DNA of 64,000 nucleotides, taken from Gliomastix tumulicola (Eukaryota > Ascomycota > Sordariomycetes > Hypocreales > Bionectriaceae). The DNA lies in NCBI GenBank assembly GCA_001599755.1, contig BCHX01000007.1:1612001-1676000 (forward strand), written 5' to 3'. Made by a program: the position numbers and the translations under genes. Positions 32,301 through 42,090 of the stretch are shown piece after piece (position 1 is the first letter of the stretch; every line of letters starts with the position of its first letter). The notes beneath the pieces were generated by a model. The model made no database searches and was not told the DNA's origin. It saw only the letters and a list, made by a program, of their open reading frames with translations.

Positions 32301-33188
32301 TGCAACAGACGGATCCCGGAAGGCCACATATATGGAAGGAGCATCTGCATGTTGGTTAGCAATGGCCGGAGGCCGTCATCGGTAAGCCAATCTACAGGCG
32401 AGGGGATCATTCGGACGGAGAAAGCTTACCGCAAGGCATTCCACGAGGCGTGCTATGTCATCTGGACCCTCGTAGTGGTCGTCGGGACCAGTGGCCGGCG
32501 GAAGACCTTGCTCATCATCTGAGTTCGCAACGTCTCGATCCGGGGAGTCGCCAAGAGTGGTGCCATATGCCATGCCATCGTCTCTGGATGGATCATGTCC
32601 GATGCTTGCTGTCACAGGTTCCTGGAGAAGAAGTGGCTGACATTCGGCTCTTGAGGCTCTAGAAATCTCCGCGCCACTGGGAGGTGATGTGGCTAAGCCA
32701 ACGAGGATGACGAGGAGAAGAGCCTTGAGGCTAGCCAAAGTGATATTGGCAATGTCGCCAGGAAGCATAGAGTGAGAGACAGGTCTTGCTCCTATTGCCC
32801 AGCATCCGAGGAAACTCTCCCAGAACATGGATAAGAGCGACGACCCAAGGAGAGGAGAGAAGGACTGGATTTTAGCGTCGAGACACTGGCTGAGCTGGAC
32901 CCCAAAGACGAGGGCACAGGCGATCTGGCCAACGACGATGTCCTTTACCGCAGTCGAGATTCCGGGGTCGACGGGTATGCGTGAGGTGACAATTGCGTGC
33001 ACGAAGGACAGAGCAATGACCTGACCAAGGACTATGATGATCGCCATGTGACGAGAGCGTCGAATGCCGGGGCCAGGGTGACGGGGCTGGAACCATTGGA
33101 GAACCGAGAGGAACGTGAAGAGGCAGAAGACAGTCGTGGGATAGGCCAGCTAGGCCAGTGCCCAGACGTCCCCGAGGGCTACAGCCAT
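29331..33188 (-). CDS. HMT1/ABCB6-type ABC protein with degenerate ATPase site and PAM2/RG-rich tail
   Basis: Exons 33188 (start uncertain)-32430, 32344-30455, 30404-30071, 30021-29825 and 29765-29331; all four introns (85, 50, 49, 59 nt) have GT-AG ends and matching phases. Order: TMD0-like N-terminal spans (FCLFTFLSVLQWF onward), six-span TMD, one NBD and a polar tail of about 320 residues. The NBD clearly belongs to the HMT1 clade (ATDEEVYEACKAA, FPDGYNTQVGENG). But the P-loop is GRHCTGKST after an 8-residue insertion, the Q-loop Gln is lost (SLVLPFPVLFN), the signature is LSSSEIQ, Walker B reads LDGTTSALD without the catalytic Glu, and the H-loop His is Asn (TNR). The ATG at 33188 is in good context, but TAG at 33152-33150 interrupts the frame; the next in-frame ATG is 33047 (1157 residues). 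HMT1 proteins move glutathione or phytochelatin conjugates across vacuolar membranes; activity here is doubtful. Confidence 0.75.
30360..30404 (-). other. PAM2-like motif in the ABC protein tail
   Basis: At the start of the third exon described, the tail reads SKLNPIAPTFTPRG. This fits the PAM2 consensus L-N-P-x-A-x-x-F-x-P, which docks to the MLLE domain of poly(A)-binding protein. The Leu, Asn, Ala, Phe and Pro anchors are all present. It sits in a predicted disordered, Ser-rich context, as PAM2 motifs usually do. Binding is inferred. Confidence 0.6.
33150..33152 (-). other. In-frame TAG near the N-terminus of the ABC gene
   Basis: The codons after the ATG at 33188 read MAVALGDVWALA, stop, LAYPTTVFCLFTFLS. 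The hydrophobic TMD0 frame runs straight across the stop. Either the stop is a nonsense mutation, or the CTAG is a splice acceptor of an unrecognised upstream exon. No phase-compatible upstream exon with an ATG was found by eye. Confidence 0.6.
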
Positions 33189-35458
33189 GGGGGGAGGCGA
33201 GCGGTATCGTCTGTCGTGTCAATCTGAAGCCGTAGTCAAAAGAAGAGTGAGGGATTGAACCAAAAAGCAGCTTGCGCAGGATTGCGGCTCGATATTGCGC
33301 GTAGAAGAGGCCGAATGCAATCAATTGCTCGAGGCGATGGGAACGAGAGAAACCGGGAGTAAACAACCGAGAGTCGGATGGAAGATGTCGTAGTAAGGCA
33401 GCGTAAGGGATTACGTACTGGGTAAGCTCTTTCTCAATCTTGGGGAACAAACCTGTCCGGAGAGCGCCAGTGGGAGGAGAGGGGGACGAATGGCAGGTCC
33501 AGTAGTCCAAGCTCTGTCCGTGGTAGAAAGACAGCCCGTGGCCTCATGCCTTGCGGTAGATCCTTGGTGCACTTGCAGCCGACGTTGCGAGGGCGAGGAA
33601 ATGCGATCGTTATCGCTGAGATTGACGAGGCAGGACCGCTCGTGACATTCGCGGGAAAGGACGCATTGCAATGGGACTCTGTGCCATCGAGTCCATGCTG
33701 CGTTTTAAAAAGAGGCCGCCTGCCTCAGCTGAGGTGGAAATTATGGGAATGATCAAGCCCATACACCAAAGGAAGCAGCGTGAGGGTGCACCTGCCGTGG
33801 ATGATGGACAGGCAGAACAGGGCAAAGTTTGGCAAGTGCTTCTCTCTGCACCTTCCACCAGCATCCTGCTGCCCCCTTACCTCATCGGTGCTTCGAATTG
33901 GAGCCTTCCAGTCGTGGAACCAAATCAATGGAAGGTGCTGGATGCGTCCACGTCAGGGGTGCCTGCCATGCTTGGCTTCTGACACCATCTGCAAGACGAG
34001 CCGCCTCGCTCAGCAGGACAGACCTCGCGACTTCATCACCCGGATTTTGCACGTGGGCCGGGATTTCTCGCCAACGACCTCCGCCTGCAAGAACGGACCG
34101 GAACATGCCAAGCTCCGTTGCGACGGCATCTGCATGGCATTGATGGATGAATGCAGCGGCAATGCGATGCCACGAGTCTCCCCACGTCCAGCCACAGCTT
34201 CCAGCCCCAGCTCCGGCGCCTCGCGTGTTTTCCCGACCCGACCAAGCGTCGCGTGCCCCCCCCGACTTCCAACCCCTGAGGCAACATGGTTCGCACCGGC
34301 GGACTTTGATGCTGCCCGCGCTTATTCGCCTCGTCCGTGGGGACGCATGCTTCCTGAGGGTCCGACCGAGGTTGCAGTTGGCCAGTAGGCGAGGATGTGG
34401 AATGCTCAATACGAGTCCTCGCGTGAGTTCATGGACCCTGCAAGCTTAGGGGTCTCGGCGCGCCCGACTCCACGCGCGCTTGCGCCACGACCTAGGCTTG
34501 GCATCAAACGGCTGGCCAAGCTTTAGCCCTCTCGACAGGCGAGTCAAAGGCAATCCCGGCTCATCTCCAGCTAGCGTCCCATCGGCACCATTAACGACGG
34601 AGCGGCGGGGCGTGGTCACTGACTCTTTAGCACCTCCAGCAAACCCTTCAAAAACCGTCCGATTGACGTGAATCCACAAGGGCCTCGATCCAGTCGATTC
34701 TTGAATCCGGAGCTCATGCCATCTTGGTCACGCAATCCCTTTCCGATCTCATCATGTGATGCACTATCCATGTATTCGCATGAGATTGACAGCCATTAGC
34801 TCGGCCACTACTGTATGCGTTTTTCTCTGCCCCGAGCCCCAGAGCGAGACCCAGGTGTGGCGCTCGTCCGACTGTGGCTCTACACCGTTCGGTGAAGTGC
34901 ATTGGTCGGCAGGGGAGCGGCTAACGCCATGCACGGTGCGCCACCAGCCTCTTCCTGCTGCCAATGGCATGCCCCGGACTCGACCAGAGCAAGCCAACCC
35001 AGGCACCGGGACCGACTGCTGTGAAACTGAAACAATATTGAGGATTCGGGCATCGTGTTGGGCGTCCGTCTGTGGAGACGGGATGCTGACGAAAGTCCCG
35101 GTCCGCCCTCACGCCCTGGCAGGCAGGCTGACTCCTCGGAGTCCCTGCTGGATGCCTGGAGGCCTGTCCCTTGACGCCACTGATGTGCTGGAATCGTTTT
35201 GGTGTTTCGATCTTGGGCGTGCCGTGGGACAAGCTTGGATCGCCGCGCTCCGTGCTCCGCAGCGCCGATAAAACCCACTCCCTGGGACTGCTGACTGGGT
35301 GTGATTCTTGGCTATACTAAGCCCCAATAAGAAAGTTCTAGGCCTTTGCAATATTGAACCAGGTCCTCGTGCCTGTCTTTCTGTCCTTCTCTTGTCTTCG
35401 GGGCCTGTCTGTCACTCTTTTCGGGTCCCGTAAGCTGCCTCCTTAGCTCGGAGCTTAT
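33189..35458. other. Divergent region between ABC gene and Zn2Cys6 regulator
   Basis: About 2.3 kb shared promoter region. Open frames on both strands overlap in 33780-34409 (202 and 175 codons) and 34756-35278 without domains. Minus-strand pieces between 33400 and 33700 have some protein-like character and could include a missed first exon of the ABC gene, but no consistent start, donor and phase combination was found. Confidence 0.45.
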
Positions 35459-38048
35459 ATGCACGAACGCACTGATATATATCCCAGGGCCCTGAACGTT
35501 GTAACGAGAGCGTATGCCCGAAGTGAAGATGCAACCCGAGCACGCGAGAGCCAGCAAATGGACCGGAAATTCAAGACGCTTCGGCCAGCAATTCCCAGCC
35601 CCACCCCTTCAGAGTCCGGACAGGCAAGCCGGAGCCAGAGTGCGGCCCCTTTCAAGCGGAGGAAGAGAGTTCAGGTCAAGGTTGCTTGTGACATATGTCG
35701 CCTGAAAAAATCAGCTGTAAGTCGTCTACCAGTCATCATGTCTTCTTATGCTTTGTGCACTGACCCAAACTCAAGTGCGATGGGCAACGGCCGATATGTT
35801 CTGCCTGTATCAGACGGGGCTCCGCTTGTACTTTTGGCGGGCGGCCGGCAGAAACTCCGGACTCGTCGACCTCACTGACCCCGAACGACTCAGAGCGAAA
35901 CAGCGAAGCAGCCGAAGTCCTCGGACTCCTCGCTTCGGCGCCGGCCGACGAAGCACTCGACATGCTGATCGAGCTACGGTCACACAACGACATGTCCGCT
36001 GCCCTCAAGCACATCAAGTTCAACCGTGAACTTCAGGAATACAACCTCCCGTCCTTCTTTCCGCCCCCAGACCAAGAGAGCACCGAATTCGAGCTCATGA
36101 CACGACATCCTATACTGTACCCCGTCTCCATACCCTTAGACTTCCCCCAGCACTCGGCTCCAGCCGCGCCGATGACTCGCCAGCAATCCCAGACGGGGAG
36201 CCTCGAGAGCGATCTCTACGGCGCCCAAAGCGATACCGATTCAAACCAGAACTACTGGCTCCCCGATTTCAGGGAATACGATGCGTCTCCTATTCCCGAC
36301 ACCTCCATGTCACTCGACTCTGGCATGGCTCGAGAGCTCGAAGGGCCTCCTACACAAACGTTATACGACCCCCGACTAGAAAGAGTCAACTTCTCGAGCT
36401 GGACGGACATCCCAATCACTCATTCTGAAGCCGCCCAGGCCATTTCCGACTACCTGAGGCTTGACCATCCAATCCTAGGCTTCTTTGATGTCGACCCCTT
36501 TTTGAATGATCTTTCCAGTAACGGGACACGCTTCTGCTCACCTCTACTTGTCAACGCGCTCCTGGGTTGGAGACATGTGAGTCCGATGGATCAAGCTATA
36601 GCTTTTCTAGCCTACACACTATACAAGGATACAAAAGCTAACTATATTTCTTCTAGGTTGACCATAGCAGCCGGCTCGGGCCTGTCAACGGCTTTTACCA
36701 CAACGCCTTGAACCTCGTTTCGACAAGCAACGAACCCGACTCCTTGACGAAGCTGGCAGCTCTCGAACTACTCAGCTTAACAGCTACATACCAGGGCTAT
36801 GGAAAGATGGCCACGAAGCTGCTTGGGCAAGCCGTGGACATGGGAAAGAGAATGCAGCTGTTGACAGATGGGTCAGCAAGCTCTAATCTGGCCGCTCTCA
36901 CAGGACCAGATGTCAAGGCGGCATCGTATGCCGCTTGGGGCCTCTTTTCTTATGCCACGTATGTTCTGTGATGCGCCATTGATCAACATCCGCTGACTGT
37001 GCGTGCGTTAGGCTGCATTCTCTGCACTGCCAGCAGTGCGAACTGGGCACCACAACCTCCCCACCCACGCTGCCGATCCCATCAAGCTCAGAGCCCGATC
37101 CTCGATCCAAGAGCCCAGCGTCTAGCATCCCGGTCTACTCCACCCTCACGTTTGAGCATCTATGCAGGCTGTGCGTCATCGTACACGACATGGTGGTGCG
37201 GTATTATGCGCGTGACCGGCGTACGGGAGAGCATGATGCCACATACATGGACTTTGTGGGGGTCATGTTCAGACGGTTCTTTCATTGGGGACACGATTTG
37301 CCCTTATCGCTGGCCCGAGGCAACAAATCCACCCACGATGGCCTCACTCTGCAGTAAGTCATCTCGACCGCTGGCGGTGTTTTGCTAAGCATTAGCATTA
37401 GGGTTTCCTTTGTTCTGGCTAATCGAACCTCGCAGCATTTACTTCCATGCTGCCATCATCTCTCTCTTCCGGCCCTTGGTCGTCCACCAGCAGCATGGTA
37501 TGGCTCTTGGTCTCTCTACGGCGGATGCAAACCCCGCAGAGACGATCAGCAGAGCATCGGTCAGCCAGCTCAAGCGCTTGATGGTATCGTACCAATCTCG
37601 CGCCCCCACAGAGCTGTCCACCGTGCACTGGCACACCGCCTCTCTCTACGTCGCTAATGCCATGATCCGCGGCCATGGCGAGTACAAAGGCAGGCGCTCG
37701 TACTTCTCCCGTTGCCTCGAGGGCTACAAGGTGCTCTATCCTCGCTACGCCGTCACAGTCCCGATCTTCAAGGGCCTGCTGTCTATGGCTGTGACTCACG
37801 GCGTCATCTCGAGCCAGGAGGCTTACGATGCCCTGGGACGGCTTCTCGCGAGGAATGGAGGCCAGCAGAGCGCCGTTGCGGAGCCGACTGAGTGCTGCTT
37901 CATGATCGATCTCGATCTAGCGCTTACGGACATGGCCGCTGCGCACATTGACAGTCTGGCACAGCGATTTGATGACATGGTCATGTTTGAAAACTTCACA
38001 CATGGCAGGGCCGATGAAGACGGGGGTGTATCAGTGGCTTTGCCGTAA
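35459..38048 (+). CDS. Zn2Cys6 transcription factor with fungal-specific middle homology region
   Basis: Five exons: 35459-35716, 35776-36576, 36657-36958, 37012-37353 and 37436-38048; introns of 59, 80, 53 and 82 nt have GT-AG ends, CTGAC/CTAAC-like branches and consistent phase. Product 771 residues, or 738 from the in-frame ATG at 35558. The Gal4-type cluster is C77-x2-C80-x6-C87-x6-C94-x2-C97-x6-C104; intron 1 falls exactly before the third cysteine, a common place in this family. It is preceded by the basic stretch FKRRKRVQVK. The middle region carries the fungal transcription-factor fold (HPILGFFDVDPFL, LELLSLTATYQGYGKMATKLLGQAVDMGKRM, IYFHAAIISLFRPL), as in NirA/AmyR-like regulators. 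It is likely a nuclear homodimeric activator. Divergent placement beside the ABC gene suggests, without proving, that it controls it. Confidence 0.88.
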
Positions 38049-38372
38049 CTGACGTTGATGTAAGGTACCGAATGAACCGGCTGGACCGGGCGAAAACGCT
38101 GGCGTCTTCACTCTTGCAAGTGCCGTTTTGTTCTTCTTTTTGCTTCGTTCTTTTCAAAGTCATGGAATGTATTCATAGCCACAATGTAGCAGTAAAAAGC
38201 AACCGCGGTAGGTAATATGGTGGTATATGTTGTAGAGCGCTTGTGTCTGATGTACAGATACGTCTACATGCAGCCGAAACGAATTCATGAAAACTCCGGT
38301 GGGACAAAAAATAAAAAAAATAAAAATATGTCCTTTACCCCGTTGACTCCGGTTTTATGTGCAATCTTTCTT
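38049..38372. other. Convergent 3' gap
   Basis: 324 bases between the stops of the Zn2Cys6 gene (plus) and the bZIP gene (minus). AT-rich, with an AAATAAAAAAAATAAAAA-like stretch near 38308-38326 that on either strand could serve polyadenylation. No gene. Confidence 0.6.
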
Positions 38373-39848
38373 TTACTGAAAGTTCCATTGATAGTCCCAT
38401 CCGACGTCGCTGACTGGTTGGGCCTGGGACCCGACGCCGATGCACAGGTTCTCGCCATATCCAGCGACATCGACGGGCGTTATTGGCAGGACGTGGACTG
38501 GTGCCATCGGATCTGACGGTGACGGCTCCAGGTGTGGGTGAGACATCGGGATAGGCGGGATCTGCGGGTTGCTGGTCGATGCCGCGACGGCGGGTGGTGG
38601 AAAGGGGTTCGTCCACAGGATCGGGCCGCCGTGGCCGGGGATGCTGTTCCCGTCGTCGTCGTTCAGGCCCCGGATGCTGGCCGAGTCCACGGAGCTGCTC
38701 CCCGTGCTGGACCCCAGACGCCCGTAGTGATAGGGGCTCCCCCCTCCCACGGGTGTTAGCACGGGCACGGGCGGCATATGCCCTCCCCTGCCGCCGTGCT
38801 GCGACGGCGGCGTCGTCACCACCATCATGCCGTCGACGGACCGGCGGGCCTCGTTGGCGATGTACCGCTGGATCAGCACGCAGTCGCAGTCGGTGTGGCG
38901 CAGCAGCTGCGTCTTGAGCTGGTACACCTCGGCGGCCAGCGAGTCGAAGCACGTGGCGAGCTGCCGGTTCTGGTCGTACATGTCCTTCTCGCGGACGGCC
39001 AGGGCCTCGGCCTCGTCGCGCTTGCGCACGCGGCACTTGGTCGCGGCGATGCGGTTGCGCTCCAGCACGCGGCGGCGCTGCGCGTCCTTGGGCAGGCCGT
39101 CGCCGTCTAGATCGGTGGTCTCTCCCGTGGTGGTAGTAGTAGTGGTGGTGCCGTCTCCTGGCGTGGACGAGGAGGCCGAGGAGGAGAGGTTGTAGTTCTT
39201 GGGTTTCCTGCCGCGCCGCTTGGGACGCGGCGAGGTGGGAGCCTGTGATCCTGGCGGTTGCTGCTGGTCGGTGGTTGTTGTTGTTGTGGTAAAAGGGAGT
39301 GTCGAGTGTGGTGGCGGCGGGGGAACCTGACGTGGGATGTCTCTGCCGTCCATTCTGGTTGGCTGAATAGCAGCGTTGTGGTTCACGCCGTCGTGCAGCG
39401 TCGTGTGGAGAATGTCATGCTGCGAGGGCAGCATCACGGGCGGTGCTGGAACAAGCGGCGGCGGAGGATGTTGGTGGTGCTGTTGCTGTTGGTGGTGGTG
39501 GTGTTGGTGATGGCTGTGATAGAGGTCCACTCCAGCCGCATCTAGAGAATACATGGGCGGCTGGATCGCTCCCTGGAACACACCGTTACTGTTGCTGCTG
39601 CTGCCTCCGGCGAGAGCCGCCATGGGCGGTGGTTGTGGCGGATGATACTGCTGCGTCGTGGTGGCGTCCTGCGTCATTGGTGATATCGTGTTCAGCCGGC
39701 CGGGTGTGGAGGAGGAGGAAGAGGAGGAGGAGAAGAAGAGAGGGAGCGATGACGAGGCCACAGCGGAGGAGACGTCCGTGACCACATCGCCGAATGGATC
39801 GGTACTTATGGAGAAGGGCTCATACGGCTGAGGGATCGTCGTCGACAT
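38373..39848 (-). CDS. bZIP transcription factor (ATF/CREB-like) with AT-hook
   Basis: Single-exon gene, 491 residues, with the first ATG at 39848. The basic region RRRVLERNRIAATKCRVRKR (about 257-276) has the N-x2-A-x2-C-R pattern of ATF/CREB-type bZIPs. It is followed by a leucine-zipper-like helix (about 280-320) ending LKTQLLRHTDCDC, close to the LL-x-H-x-DC ending of Atf1-type factors. Upstream, KRRGRKPKN (about 209-218) is an AT-hook, which would add minor-groove AT contacts. The rest is low complexity: Ser runs, a His/Gln block near residues 112-130, Pro-rich segments and two Thr runs. A nuclear dimeric regulator of stress or development is likely; the exact member of the family cannot be named. 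Its very long 5' region contains a (CAG)9 tract. Confidence 0.9.
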   Translation of the reverse strand: MSTTIPQPYEPFSISTDPFGDVVTDVSSAVASSSLPLFFSSSSSSSSTPGRLNTISPMTQDATTTQQYHPPQPPPMAALAGGSSSNSNGVFQGAIQPPMYSLDAAGVDLYHSHHQHHHHQQQQHHQHPPPPLVPAPPVMLPSQHDILHTTLHDGVNHNAAIQPTRMDGRDIPRQVPPPPPHSTLPFTTTTTTTDQQQPPGSQAPTSPRPKRRGRKPKNYNLSSSASSSTPGDGTTTTTTTTGETTDLDGDGLPKDAQRRRVLERNRIAATKCRVRKRDEAEALAVREKDMYDQNRQLATCFDSLAAEVYQLKTQLLRHTDCDCVLIQRYIANEARRSVDGMMVVTTPPSQHGGRGGHMPPVPVLTPVGGGSPYHYGRLGSSTGSSSVDSASIRGLNDDDGNSIPGHGGPILWTNPFPPPAVAASTSNPQIPPIPMSHPHLEPSPSDPMAPVHVLPITPVDVAGYGENLCIGVGSQAQPVSDVGWDYQWNFQ

Positions 39849-40170
39849 GGTGGTTGGTTGGGAAAAAAATGGGCGTGGCAGTAATAGCGCTTGTTAGGGG
39901 CGGGCTCGATGCCTGCTTTGCTTCCTGTCCAATTTTTCTCCCTTTCACTCTCCCCTGGGGACACACGGGGTTTGCGTGTGGCGTCTCAGCGGTAGTCTGT
40001 CGTCATCGGCGGGAGGAGAAAAGAAGTAATATTGGCAGAAAGGGAACCAAGCAAAAGCCAAGATCTGTTGCATCCGCTTATCTGGGAGCGTGTGTGGTAT
40101 GTATGTGCGCACGCAGATCGATCACGCAACAACCAACGGGAAAAAAAGAAGCGAGAGCAAAGGGTCTTTT

Positions 40171-40198
40171 GCTGCTGCTGCTGCTGCTGCTGCTGCTT
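40171..40198. repeat. (GCT)9 trinucleotide repeat
   Basis: Nine GCT units, read as CAG/GCA on the minus strand, lie about 325 bases before the bZIP ATG, so they may be in its leader or promoter. Such tracts vary in length between strains. Confidence 0.9.
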
Positions 40199-42050
40199 GC
40201 TCTTCTTCCTCGCTCGCTTGCGATTCTCCCTCTGATACCACGCTCTCACGCTTTCTCCCCGGAGCGATCAGCGTGGCAGGATACCAAGACAAGCAGGAGA
40301 GGAGGTATGGTAAGGAGAGAGCAGCAACGAAAAAGAGGAGAAGGGGGGGGGAGGAGGGGGAGAATGAATGAATGAACGTGAACAGGCAGCGGGGACGCAG
40401 CAGATTGTTCAAATCAAGAGGAGAGAGAGAGGGAAATCTTTCTTGTGTAATCAGGCCCCCCCCGTTAGGGATCTGCGTCCAGCATTTCCCTTTTGCAACC
40501 GCCGGTAGGTCACTTTCCCTTGCCTCCTTTCCCACTTCCGTACTTCTGTATGAGCTGGCTCTCTGGGAAGAGGGGCAGGGAGCCCTGCAGCAGAACGGTT
40601 CAAGTAAAGAGCGAAGCTTGGAGACGGAAGCTAAGCAGGGGTTATGAGGTGGGATAAGGAACGATGTCGGGAATCGCTGTGCTGGGCCCGGCACCTGCGC
40701 TGGTCTTCCTTTCCTTCCTTTCCTTCTTCTTAGGGGGAAGGATGAGTACTCCGTAGGTAGGGGAGGGGGGGGAGGGAATAGGGGAATGGGGATGGGCTAA
40801 CGTCCTCGTCAGGGAGTGTCCTTGAGTCTGCAGCCAGTCGGAGGCGTAGGAGGTGGAGAGCTGCAATAACGTTGAGGAGTTGTGGCTTGGCTTATATGGA
40901 GAGGGCAGACCAGAGGAGGAAAAACGGCCGGGATCATGGGATGACGGGGGGTTGGGGGGGGGGGACCATGGCTGATTAAATAAGAACGGCTGAATCCGTT
41001 CATAAGAAGATTCACATAATTCGTAAGGTACATGCCCTCCCTGCTGCTGGGAGAGAGGGCGAGAGAGAGATTTCGTATGGAGACGAGCGGACGCTATGAG
41101 GCGCCCGAAGAAAACCTACTCCGAGGCCTGTACCTGGTTTTCGTCATCGGTGGAAAAAGGGGGTGTAAACGAAAACGGAAAATGGCGATGCTTCCGTGAA
41201 GAGCGACAGAGAAAATCAAATCGAGGCTAAAAGGTTAAAAAGAAACAATGCGGAAAAGGGGGTGTGAAGAAGAGAGAGAGAGATGGAGGGGAGGGGGGCG
41301 TCCAGAGGCACAGCTTCTCCGAGAAGGCCACCCCGACCGTCGAAAAGTCTAAAAGTCAGGTGGTCTGCCCTACAGAAGCCAGACTGCCTCGCTTCCGACT
41401 GCCTCTTCTTCCACGTCTCTCTGTTTTCGTCCGTCCGAGGCTACGGACGGACTGCCCAGGAGGGATCAGCAACTCGACGACGAGAAGCGAGCGACGGGCG
41501 AAAAAGGAGGACTAGACGATGGACCCCGGCCCGTGACTACCCCGGACATTCGATCTGATTGGCTGTGGAGCACGGAGTAGCTCCGGAGGTCCTCATTGGT
41601 TGTGCAGCGTCGCCTTGCTCAGGGTTTGGGTGCGATGATCTGGCTGATCTAGATGCGCATTCTGCACACGTTGGTTTCGCCGTCTCGAGCGCAACACGCA
41701 ACATTTTGTGAGGGTCGTCGCGTTGCCTGTCGTCAAATACGTCTGAAGCCCCGAGACGGAAAAGGGATTAGGTGACATCGGCAAAAGGCGCGGCGTCGAC
41801 GGCAGGCGGACCATTTTTTTCCTGGTTTTTTTTCGTAATGGAGGGGGACATGCTCAGACTATCCCTTCGAGGCGCCCGATGCGAGAGTTGGGTCGCCTTG
41901 GCACACTCATCAGCCAGACTCCCGGCGCATCGACGCTGCAAGGTTTAAGCCGGCTCCTGCAGGACGGCGATGCGGATCCCTGGGACGTGTGGGAGGGCGA
42001 GGGACGCGCACTACGTATGTACGGCCTCTACGAAAAAAGCAATGCTGGCT

Positions 42051-42051
<1 letters not shown>

Positions 42052-42090
<39 letters not shown>
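42052..42090. repeat. TG microsatellite
   Basis: About 19 consecutive TG dinucleotides in the gene-poor region; alternating purine-pyrimidine, so Z-DNA is possible. No gene covers it. Confidence 0.95.

Noticed and set aside
33780..34409. Overlapping 202-codon plus and 175-codon minus frames upstream of the ABC gene
   Set aside because: No domain, no introns, mutually overlapping and neither resembles codon style of neighbours.
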